From: Kineosporiaceae bacterium
Lineage (GTDB): Bacteria; Actinomycetota; Actinomycetes; Actinomycetales; Kineosporiaceae
Length of the DNA stretch: 64,000 nt
Assembly: GCA_016713225.1 (NCBI GenBank)
Contig: JADJPO010000002.1
Span: 744,001 to 808,000, forward strand
Reading direction: 5' to 3'
The position numbers and the translations under genes are program-made. The notes under the pieces are model-generated. The model saw only the letters and a list, made by a program, of their open reading frames with translations, did no database searches and was not told the origin of the DNA. Positions 17,827-25,134 of the stretch are shown here, piece by piece. The stretch's first letter is position 1. Every line of letters begins with the position of its first letter.

Positions 17827-18221
17827 TCCCCGCCGTCCGGCCCGTCGGTGGTGTCGGCCGGCTCAGCCTCGTCGTCGGTCGATTCCGGCGGCGCCGGCGG
17901 GGCGGGCGGGACGACGGGCGGCGGTGGCGTGGCCGGTGGCGGCGTCTGATCGGGACGGCGAACGCGCAGTGAGCGCAAGAACTCGGGGTCGTCATCCGGG
18001 GCGACCACCCGGCGTCCGGGCGGTCTGAGACCGGCAGTCCCCGGGGGAGTGACCCGGCCCAGAACCAGGTAGGCCACCGCTCCGGCCAGCGGCATCACCA
18101 CGATCGCGACCAGCCAGAGAACCTTGGGCAGCCCCCGGATCTCACCCGGCCGGCTGCGCAGACAGTCGACGAGCGCGTAGATGGCCACCCCCACCGTGAC
18201 CAAAGTGATGACTACGCGCAT
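17814..18221 (-). CDS. Small membrane protein with PLD-nuclease N-terminal (PLDc_N) domain
   Basis: 135 residues. The first ~65 hold two membrane spans with the PLDc_N pattern (YALVDCLRSRPGEIRGLPKVLW then LVAIVVMPLAGAVAYLVLGR). The rest is a Pro-rich and then acidic tail (PPPATPPPPVVPPAPPAPP and ESTDDEAEPADTTDG). Function unknown; the domain is an anchor often found alone in actinobacteria. Its stop is only 3 bases below... the next minus-strand gene ends at 18225, so this gene follows it in the same direction with almost no gap and may be cotranscribed. Confidence 0.82.
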   Translation of the reverse strand: MRVVITLVTVGVAIYALVDCLRSRPGEIRGLPKVLWLVAIVVMPLAGAVAYLVLGRVTPPGTAGLRPPGRRVVAPDDDPEFLRSLRVRRPDQTPPPATPPPPVVPPAPPAPPESTDDEAEPADTTDGPDGGDHRA

Positions 18222-18224
18222 ACC

Positions 18225-20186
18225 TCAACTGTAAGTCGTGCCCGCGCTGCGTCCGAACCGGGCCGTGACATCGCGCGGTCCGGCGGGCTGACCGATGAGC
18301 GAACCGCTGGCCGCGTCGACCCCGATGCGGCAGGCGGCGTCCAGCTCGTCGACCGTGCTCAGGCCCTCGAGCAGCAGTCGAGCGCCGGCGCGACGGCAGG
18401 CCGCGAGGGCGGCGGCGACCGGGACACCGTTGGTGACCATGGCCCGGGTGACCGTGGGATGCAGCGAGATCCCGGAGGCCGGCACGGTGCGCAGCAGGGC
18501 GATCCCGGCGCCGGGGGCGACCACCGAGGTGATCACCACCTCGATGCCCTGCGCCCGTAGCTGGGTCAGCACCGGGCGCACCTGGGTGGCGTCCGACACC
18601 GAGGCGGCATCGACCTCGACGACCAGACAACTGGGCGGCAGATCGCGTCGGGTGAGGTGACCGATCACCGTCGCGACCAGGTCAGGGTCGCTCAGGTGCC
18701 CCGCCGACAGCCGTATCGACAATCGTCCCACCGGGAAACCTGCTGCGTACCAGGCGGAGACGGCGTCCAGGCCGCACCCCAGAACCTGCAGCCCCAACAC
18801 CGAGGCCAGGCCCGCCGACTCGGCCAGGGCCTCGATCTGCTCGGGTGGCAGGGTGCTTCCATCGGCGCGGGACCAGCGAGGGAGGGCCTGCATCGCGATC
18901 GTGCGGCCGGTGATCTCGCCGTGCTGGTCGTCGTCCTCGGCCCGGCCCAACTGGACGATCTGGCGGAACGAGACCTGGATCCGTTGCGCCCGTAGGGCAT
19001 CGCGCAACTCGATCTCGGCCGCGCCCAGGGCGGTGGCATCGGCGTGTCGGGCGCTGTCGTACCGGCACCAGGTGCTGCGGACCACGGCCCCGGGAGCGAC
19101 GTCGTCGGTCTCCACGGCATGCAGCCGGGCCTCCCGGGCCGCGAGCAGTAGATCCTCGGCGCAGCTGAGCTCGCCGCTCGAGGTGGCGATCCCGATGGCG
19201 AAGCGCACCGAGGCCAGGCGTTGGCCGCTGCTCATCGGCTCGGTCAACAGCGCGGCCAGCCGCGCGGCGATCTCCTGCGGCGCATCATGATCACCGACGC
19301 CCTCGGTGAGGACGGCGAACGTGCTCGGGCCGAGCTGGGCCACGGTGTCCTGGCCGGGCAGCCAGGCCTGCAATCGGCGCATGCTCTGACGGGCGACGTC
19401 CAGCTGCCCGGCGACGCCGAGCGAGGAGATCACCTGGCCGGGGTCGGCCACGTCCAGGACCAGCAGCGCCACCTCGCCCCCCATCAGATCCCGACGGGCC
19501 AGGGCCGCCTCGGCCGCGCTCAGCAGTTCGGCGCGTCCGGCGGGTTGGGATCGAGGTCCGGGCCGCCGGGGGGCGGCTGCCGTCGTCCCCCGGTCCGTGC
19601 GCCGAGCGGATCCCCGGGCGGATCCCCGGGTGCGGGGCCGGCGGGGTCGGGGCGCCCCGCCGCGGCGCGCGGCCGGTCGAGGGGTGGCTGCGGCGGGAAC
19701 GGGCCGCCGGGGGCGCGCGCCCCGTGCCACGGGACGCCCGCCTCGGCCACGCCTGCCGCCACCGGCCAGCGCGATGATGGGGATGGCGACCACCAGGGCC
19801 AGTCCGGCCGACAGCCCGAGTGCCAGCGTGAGGGCCTGCGAGAGGCCGGGTGCAGCGAGGACGACGGCCGACACCATGGCCGGGACGGCGAAGGCCGCGA
19901 CCCCCAGTGACAGCAGCACCAGATGGCGCAGGCTCGGCCCGGGCGGGGGCGACCCGGTGCGCCCCGGTGCCGGACGAGTGCCGGGGGAACCCGGGTCCGC
20001 GTCGTCGAGCCGACCGAGCCGATCGAGCAAGGTGTCGCCCGGGCCGTCCACCTCGTCGAGCGGGTCGAGCTCGGGGTCGAGTTCGGGAGCGAGCTCGGCG
20101 TCGTCCCGGCCGGTGGTGGCGTCCTCGCGTGCTCGCGAGCCCTCGGCGAGGCGACGATGTCCGTGTGTGGTGCGGTCGCCGCTCAT
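18225..20186 (-). CDS. Membrane-anchored degenerate GGDEF-EAL protein
   Basis: 653 residues from ATG 20186, preceded by GGGGAGAAG. The acidic N-terminus is followed by two membrane spans (~95-150: LVLLSLGVAAFAVPAMVSAV, LTLALGLSAGLALVVAIPII), an Arg/Pro-rich linker, a GGDEF-like domain and an EAL-like domain. The GGDEF signature is replaced by LGPSTFAVL, and the EAL motif reads MQALPRW (Glu replaced by Gln). The DDFGTG segment is also lost (VVAPGAGIALL). Both catalytic sites thus look dead, so it is more likely a sensor or scaffold than a cyclic-di-GMP enzyme. The window also holds a PilZ-type c-di-GMP binding receptor (25135-27195). Confidence 0.82.
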   Translation of the reverse strand: MSGDRTTHGHRRLAEGSRAREDATTGRDDAELAPELDPELDPLDEVDGPGDTLLDRLGRLDDADPGSPGTRPAPGRTGSPPPGPSLRHLVLLSLGVAAFAVPAMVSAVVLAAPGLSQALTLALGLSAGLALVVAIPIIALAGGGRRGRGGRPVARGARPRRPVPAAATPRPAARRGGAPRPRRPRTRGSARGSARRTDRGTTAAAPRRPGPRSQPAGRAELLSAAEAALARRDLMGGEVALLVLDVADPGQVISSLGVAGQLDVARQSMRRLQAWLPGQDTVAQLGPSTFAVLTEGVGDHDAPQEIAARLAALLTEPMSSGQRLASVRFAIGIATSSGELSCAEDLLLAAREARLHAVETDDVAPGAVVRSTWCRYDSARHADATALGAAEIELRDALRAQRIQVSFRQIVQLGRAEDDDQHGEITGRTIAMQALPRWSRADGSTLPPEQIEALAESAGLASVLGLQVLGCGLDAVSAWYAAGFPVGRLSIRLSAGHLSDPDLVATVIGHLTRRDLPPSCLVVEVDAASVSDATQVRPVLTQLRAQGIEVVITSVVAPGAGIALLRTVPASGISLHPTVTRAMVTNGVPVAAALAACRRAGARLLLEGLSTVDELDAACRIGVDAASGSLIGQPAGPRDVTARFGRSAGTTYS

Positions 20187-20338
20187 GTCTTCTCCCCAGC
20201 GTGAACGAGGGCGTCCCCGTCGCCTGTGCGCTGTGCGTCGACCGTCCCGAGCGCGCACTTGAGGGTGGACGGCACAGTTCGGACGCCCGCGTGGTCGGGT
20301 CGACACGGCCTGCGGTCGGGGTGGCGCCACGGGATAGT

Positions 20339-20344
20339 TAGGCT
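20339..20344 (+). promoter_or_regulatory. Likely -10 element for the DUF4229 gene (leaderless start)
   Basis: TAGGCT lies 7 bases before the GTG at 20352, and no Shine-Dalgarno sequence is present. This spacing would place the transcript start at or next to the GTG. The same TAGGCT plus 7-base spacing is seen for menE. Confidence 0.45.
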
Positions 20345-20351
20345 GGGTGGC

Positions 20352-20657
20352 GTGAACCCGTTGCTGCGCTATTCGATGGCCCGGCTCGCCCTGTTCGTGG
20401 TCTCGCTCGGCCTGCTCGTCTGGGCCGGCGCGGGGCAGCTCTGGGCGATCATCGGGGCCGCGGTCATCTCGATGCTGGTCTCGTACGTGTTGCTGCGCGG
20501 TCTGCGCGATCAAGTGGCCCTGCAGGTCGCCGACCGGGTCGCGCGGCGCACCGGCCAGCGGCCCGGCCCGGGTGTCGATGAGCAGACCGAGGACGCCGAG
20601 CTCGACGAGCTCGACGCCAGGAAGCCGGCCCCTCGCGACTCGGCCGCGACCGACTGA
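20352..20657 (+). CDS. DUF4229 small membrane protein
   Basis: 101 residues from GTG 20352. It begins VNPLLRYSMARLALFVVSLG, the typical DUF4229 opening, with two membrane spans (LALFVVSLGLLVWAGAG and LWAIIGAAVISMLVSYVLL), then a basic-acidic cytosolic tail (RDQVALQVADRVARR, DEQTEDAELDELDARK). The family is found in actinobacteria; function is unknown. It converges on menA, 40 bases away. The start is chosen over earlier in-frame codons because the preceding sequence has a good -10 element and no coding signs. Confidence 0.75.
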   Translation: MNPLLRYSMARLALFVVSLGLLVWAGAGQLWAIIGAAVISMLVSYVLLRGLRDQVALQVADRVARRTGQRPGPGVDEQTEDAELDELDARKPAPRDSAATD

Positions 20658-20697
20658 CTGGCCCGATCGAGTCGGCCCGATCGAGCGGCCCGCTGGT

Positions 20698-21570
20698 TCA
20701 GCCCAGGGCGAGTGCCAGGCCCAGCAGCACGGCGTAGACCAGTTCCAGCCGCCCGGTGTCGCGGAGCACGGGCAACAGCTGCAGTCCGGCGTCCCCCCGC
20801 AGCACCGCGCGCACCGGCGGCAGCGCGGCCGGAACGGCCACCAGCGTGATCAGCGCGGCCGGACGGCGCAGCGCCACCAGGACCGCGAGCACGAACGCGC
20901 CGGCCACCAGGGCGGCGTAGAGCCGCCGGGTGGCGGGGGCGCCGATCCGGACCGCCAGGGTGTGTTTGCCCGCTGCCGTGTCCGTGGGCACGTCGCGCAG
21001 GTTGTTCGCCACCAGGATCGCGCAGGCCAGCAGACCGATCGCCACTGCGCCGGCCAGGGTCTCGAGGCCGACGCGTCCGGCCTGGGTGTACGTCGTCCCC
21101 AGCACCGCCACCAGGCCGAAGAAGACGAAGACGAACACCTCGCCGAGCCCCGCGTAGCCGTAGGGCCGGCTGCCGCCGGTGTAGTACCAGGCAGCGATGA
21201 TGCTGGCCGCGCCGACCGCGATCAGCCACCAGGTGCCGCTGAGGGCCACCAGTGCCAGTCCGGACGCCGCGGCCACCGCGAAGCCGGCGAAGGCCGCCCG
21301 GCGCACAGTGGCGGGGTCGGCCGCACCCGAGCCGGTCAGCCGAAAGGGTCCGACCCGGTCGTCGTCCGTGCCGCGGATGCCGTCGGAGTAGTCGTTGGCG
21401 TAGTTGACCCCGACCTGCAGCGCCAGCGCCACGACCAGGGCGAGCAGCGCCCGGCCGATCAGGGCGCCGTCCAGCGCCGCGGCGGCCCCGGTTCCGACGA
21501 GCACCGGGGCGATCGCCGCCGGAAGGGTGCGCGGCCGCGCCGCGGAGATCCACTGCGCCCGGGTCGCCAC
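20698..21570 (-). CDS. menA: 1,4-dihydroxy-2-naphthoate polyprenyltransferase
   Basis: 290 residues. Integral membrane prenyltransferase that attaches the polyprenyl chain to DHNA with loss of CO2, giving demethylmenaquinone. The substrate-binding motif NYANDYSDGIRGTDDDR (~residues 55-71) and the second Asp-rich segment NNLRDVPTDTAAGKHTLAVR (~178-197) are present among eight or so membrane spans. It is followed on the same strand's upstream side by menE with a 9-base gap, so menE-menA form a minus-strand unit. Confidence 0.95.
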   Translation of the reverse strand: MATRAQWISAARPRTLPAAIAPVLVGTGAAAALDGALIGRALLALVVALALQVGVNYANDYSDGIRGTDDDRVGPFRLTGSGAADPATVRRAAFAGFAVAAASGLALVALSGTWWLIAVGAASIIAAWYYTGGSRPYGYAGLGEVFVFVFFGLVAVLGTTYTQAGRVGLETLAGAVAIGLLACAILVANNLRDVPTDTAAGKHTLAVRIGAPATRRLYAALVAGAFVLAVLVALRRPAALITLVAVPAALPPVRAVLRGDAGLQLLPVLRDTGRLELVYAVLLGLALALG

Positions 21571-21579
21571 GGGCGGAGA

Positions 21580-22776
21580 TTACCCTCCCGACCCGCTCGA
21601 CCCCTCGGCCAGCCGCGCGATGGCCACGCGGTCCGGCTTGCCCGGCCCACGCGAGGGCAGCTCGGCGAGCACCATCACCTGCCGGGGCACGGCGGCCGAC
21701 TCGATCCGCTCGGTCACCACGCGACGCAGCTCGGCCTCGGGCGGCAGTTCGGCACCGGGACGCAACACCACCGCAGCCACCAGCCGCTGCCCCCATCGGT
21801 CATCGGGGATGCCGACCACCACCACCTCGGCGAGTGCCGGCAGGGTGAGCAGCGCCGCCTCGACCCCGGCCGGTGAGACCGTCACGCCGCCGGTGATCAC
21901 GGCGTCGTCCAGCCGGCCCAGGATCTGCAGCCGCGGGGGTGTGTGGTCATCCCAGCGACCGGCATCGTCGGTGCGAAACCACCGCTCGGCTTGGCTGTCC
22001 GTACTGAACGCCGACGCGTCGGGCAGCCTCTCGCCGAGGTAGCCCCGGGCGATCGTCGGCCCCCCGAGGTGGATCCGGCCGTCGTCGTCCCGTCGCACCC
22101 GGACGCCGTCCAGCGGTCGACCGTCGTAGAGGCACCCGCCGCAGGTCTCGGTCATGCCGTAGGTCGCGACCACGCGGACGCCGTCGTTCGCGGCGCGCTC
22201 GCGGACGACGTCCGGCAGCGCCGCCCCGCCGATCAGGACGCCGTCGAACCGCGCCAGCTCGCGGCGCACCTCGGTGCCGGCGTCCAGCAGCCGAACCAGT
22301 TGGGTCGGCACCAGGGCCGTGTAGCGGCGCGGGCCGGCGAGGGTGGCCGCCGCCGCGGCGAAGTCCTCGGGGTCGAACCCGTCGCTCAGGTCGAGGGCGA
22401 CCGGGCGGGTGCGGGTCAGCAGCGAGCGGATCAGCACCAGGAGCCCGGCGACGTGGTGCACCGGCAACGCGAGCAGCCACCGTCCCGGGCCGCCGAGCCG
22501 GTCGTGGCCGGCCGAGGCGGAGGCCAGCAAGGCCGAGGCCGGCAACAGCACCCCCCGGCGCCGGCCGGTCGAGCCGGACGTGGCGACCACGGCCACAGTG
22601 GGGTCCGCCGCATCGTCCTCGTCGGCGTCCAGGGTGGCCGGGGCAGGCAGCGGCTGTGAGCCGGTTGGATGGGGCAGCAGTGCCGGTCCGGACCCGTTGA
22701 GCGCGGCGGCCAGGGCATCGAGCAGGTCCAGGGCCGCGGGTCCGCTGCCCACCGGAACAGCCGTCAGTGCGCGCAC
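21580..22776 (-). CDS. menE: o-Succinylbenzoate-CoA ligase
   Basis: 398 residues from GTG 22776. This start is chosen because a TAGGCT -10 box lies 7 bases before it and an earlier start would reach into the divergent gene. MenE adenylates o-succinylbenzoate and joins it to CoA. ANL-family motifs: VVATSGSTGRRRGVLL (P-loop, ~residues 65-80), YGMTETCGGCLY and RTDDAGRW, then GRLDDAVITGG and a C-terminal lysine in SRGPGKPDR. The length is typical of actinobacterial MenE. menA follows 9 bases downstream. Confidence 0.93.
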   Translation of the reverse strand: MRALTAVPVGSGPAALDLLDALAAALNGSGPALLPHPTGSQPLPAPATLDADEDDAADPTVAVVATSGSTGRRRGVLLPASALLASASAGHDRLGGPGRWLLALPVHHVAGLLVLIRSLLTRTRPVALDLSDGFDPEDFAAAAATLAGPRRYTALVPTQLVRLLDAGTEVRRELARFDGVLIGGAALPDVVRERAANDGVRVVATYGMTETCGGCLYDGRPLDGVRVRRDDDGRIHLGGPTIARGYLGERLPDASAFSTDSQAERWFRTDDAGRWDDHTPPRLQILGRLDDAVITGGVTVSPAGVEAALLTLPALAEVVVVGIPDDRWGQRLVAAVVLRPGAELPPEAELRRVVTERIESAAVPRQVMVLAELPSRGPGKPDRVAIARLAEGSSGSGG

Positions 22777-22783
22777 CCGAGGG

Positions 22784-22789
22784 AGCCTA
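22784..22789 (-). promoter_or_regulatory. -10 element of menE (leaderless start)
   Basis: On the minus strand TAGGCT is followed by seven bases and then GTG 22776, with no Shine-Dalgarno sequence. It supports both the chosen menE start and a leaderless transcript. Confidence 0.5.
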
Positions 22790-22840
22790 GGCCAGCGCGT
22801 CGCGGCCGTGCGCGCGGGCAGCGATGGCACGCTGAGCATC

Positions 22841-24187
22841 GTGCAGTCGGTGGAGCAGGCACTCGCGGCGCTTCATCGTGCCGAGCCCGCGCTCGCCGAC
22901 GCCGCTCGTCGCGCCTGGGACGCCCTGCTGGCCGGCGCCGGTCCGGATGCCCTGACCCAGTGGCGATTGCAGCAGTACTGCTGGGACGAGTTGCCACAGA
23001 CCTGGTTCCCGGCCCAGACCGCGCTCGGTCACGGCGTCGGGCCGCGCTGGCAGGTGGCGCAGGCCTTGGCCGCGCTGCTCGACGAGTTGAGCCTGGGGCG
23101 TTACGCCGAGATCGCGCGCAGTGAGACCACCCGTGAGGTGCTCGCGATCAGCGAGCACACCCCCGAGCGAGGCCGGGCGCTGGCGCGGCGGGCGGCCGAG
23201 CGATCGGGGATCGAACCGCCGAGCACCGAACTGTTCACCTGGGGCGCGAGCATGGGGCCGGCCGAGGCCTACGCCCTCGAGGCGGTGGCGGACACACTCG
23301 AACTGGCCGTCGCGGTCGGCGAGCTGGTGCCCGCAGCCCGCGGTTGGCGTGATCGCCAGACCGAGTTGACCCTGGCGGTGCTCACCTCCCCGCGGCCCGA
23401 CCTGGGCGGCGAGACTCCCTACCACCGGGTGCTCACCGAACGCCTGGGGCGGTGGGTGCGAGGCGCCCGGTCGACCACACGCAACGCCATGCTGGCCCCG
23501 CTCGCGGCGCGCCTGGCCGAGCCGGTCGAGCCGTTGACCGGGGCGGCGGCCCGCGCCGTCCTGCACCCGCTCGACTGGCTGCTGACCGAGGTGGGTGAGG
23601 GCATCACGCTGACCGCGGCCGGCTACCTGCCGCCGCGCACCGTGGTGCGGGCGCTGGACGAACTGGGCTGGCGTGAGGAACTGATCGGGGCCTCCAACCG
23701 TGAGGTGGACGCCTACCCGGTGTTGGTGTTGCGTGAGGCAGCCACCCGCCTGGGGCTGGTGCGCAGGCGGGGCCCGCGACTGCTGCTCACCCCCACCGGA
23801 CGGTCTGCGCTGAGCGAGGGTGGAGTGCTCTGGAGCATGGTGGCCGGCCGGCTGATCGGCCCGGAGCACTCGGCCCTGGCGGTGACCTGGGAGGTGGTGC
23901 TCGCCGTCCTCGAGAGCGGTGACTCGGTCGTCGAGGAGGACGTGCGGGACCTGGTGCAGTCCGTGGTCACCGAATCGGGGTGGCGCGTGGCCGGACGACG
24001 CCAGCCGTCGGAGGCGGACACCTCGCCGCTGTTCTTCGCGGTGTTGCGCGAACTGCGGTGGCTGGAGCTGATGGAGGAGTCCGGCGCGCTGACCGGCCGG
24101 CGGCTGCAGGCCCGGCCCGGGGCGGCGACGCTGTTCCGGGCGGCCCTGCGTCACCGGGTGCTGCATCGCGACGTGGTCTTGGAGTGA
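22841..24187 (+). CDS. Uncharacterised 448-residue protein
   Basis: Starts at GTG 22841, 64 bases from the divergent menE start; earlier codons in this frame lie antisense to menE. Soluble, Ala/Leu/Arg-rich and mostly helical, with no signal or membrane segment. Residues ~240-330 read LTAAGYLPPRTVVRAL ... LREAATRLGLVRRRGPRLLLTPTGRSAL, which resembles the C-terminal domain of some plasmid pRiA4b ORF-3-type actinobacterial proteins and looks like a winged-helix unit. That link is from memory and weak. It is followed by the amidase gene after 83 bases. Confidence 0.7.
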   Translation: MQSVEQALAALHRAEPALADAARRAWDALLAGAGPDALTQWRLQQYCWDELPQTWFPAQTALGHGVGPRWQVAQALAALLDELSLGRYAEIARSETTREVLAISEHTPERGRALARRAAERSGIEPPSTELFTWGASMGPAEAYALEAVADTLELAVAVGELVPAARGWRDRQTELTLAVLTSPRPDLGGETPYHRVLTERLGRWVRGARSTTRNAMLAPLAARLAEPVEPLTGAAARAVLHPLDWLLTEVGEGITLTAAGYLPPRTVVRALDELGWREELIGASNREVDAYPVLVLREAATRLGLVRRRGPRLLLTPTGRSALSEGGVLWSMVAGRLIGPEHSALAVTWEVVLAVLESGDSVVEEDVRDLVQSVVTESGWRVAGRRQPSEADTSPLFFAVLRELRWLELMEESGALTGRRLQARPGAATLFRAALRHRVLHRDVVLE

Positions 24188-24270
24188 TCACGGCGCCGAC
24201 TCTCACCCGTACGGGCTAGGCTGCCGCTTCATCGGGTCGGGTCGGTGAGTCGCACAGGGGGGGCCACGGT

Positions 24271-25077
24271 ATGCAAGTGCGTTATCCCGAGGCGAGTTGG
24301 CGTCCGCTCGGCACTCAGGTCGAGCCGCGGATCACCCCCCGGGTGCTGATCTTCCACACCATGGTCGGGTATCTGAAGAGCACTGATTCGCTGTTCCGGG
24401 GCCAGGGCTACACCGGTACCGAGTCGCATTTCGGGCTCGGCGGCCCCTGGGACGGCGCGGCGCTCGACGGCGCGGTCTGGCAGTGGCAGTCCCTCGACTA
24501 CCAGGCCGACGCCCAGAACGCCGGCAACGCCTACGCGACGTCGATCGAGACCTCGGACGGTGGCGAGCCGCTGCGCGCCTGGTCGACCAAACAGGTGGAT
24601 GCGCTGGTCCGGCTGGGAACCTGGTGGTGCCGTCAGACCGGCGCGCCGGCCCGGTTGGTCACCTCCACCTCACAGTCCGGCATCGGCTATCACGCCCGCT
24701 TCCCGGCCTGGGCGCCCGACGGGCGCAGTTGCCCCGGCAAGACGCGTATCGCCCAGCTGATCGACGTGGTGATCCCGCGGATCGCCGTCGCCCTGGGCCA
24801 GAACCCACCCCCGCCACCCCCGCCCCCGAACGGAGATCCCATGGCCCTGACCCAGGACGACCTCAACAAGATCGCTGCCACGGTGTGGGGGTCTCGCTTC
24901 GGCGAGAGCCCGACCACGGGCACGATGCTGCAGCGGGCCGCCGTCAACACCTCACCCGACCCCAAGGTGATCGCCGCTGCCGTGGTGGCCGCTCTGCCCA
25001 AGGGAGCCGACGGCAACCTGACCGCGGCCGACGTCGAGACCGCGGTGCGCAACGTGCTGCGCAACGGCGTCGCCTGA
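24271..25077 (+). CDS. N-acetylmuramoyl-L-alanine amidase, phage-endolysin type
   Basis: 268 residues from ATG 24271. The amidase_2/PGRP fold (~20-185) shows the zinc ligands: first His in LIFHTMVGYL, then His and Cys in GYHARFPAW ... RSCPGKTR. It would cut the bond between muramic acid and the stem peptide. A PPPPPPPPNG linker (~188-196) joins a ~75-residue C-terminal part (ALTQDDLNKIAATVWGSRFG ... AADVETAVRNVLRNG) like those of actinophage lysins. There is no signal peptide, which also fits a lysin. No holin, capsid or tail gene is nearby, so it may be a domesticated phage gene. Confidence 0.78.
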   Translation: MQVRYPEASWRPLGTQVEPRITPRVLIFHTMVGYLKSTDSLFRGQGYTGTESHFGLGGPWDGAALDGAVWQWQSLDYQADAQNAGNAYATSIETSDGGEPLRAWSTKQVDALVRLGTWWCRQTGAPARLVTSTSQSGIGYHARFPAWAPDGRSCPGKTRIAQLIDVVIPRIAVALGQNPPPPPPPPNGDPMALTQDDLNKIAATVWGSRFGESPTTGTMLQRAAVNTSPDPKVIAAAVVAALPKGADGNLTAADVETAVRNVLRNGVA

Positions 25078-25134
25078 GGGTGGTCCCGCTGGTCTGATCT
25101 CAAGCGAGCTCGTCCCGATGACGACATCCAGACG

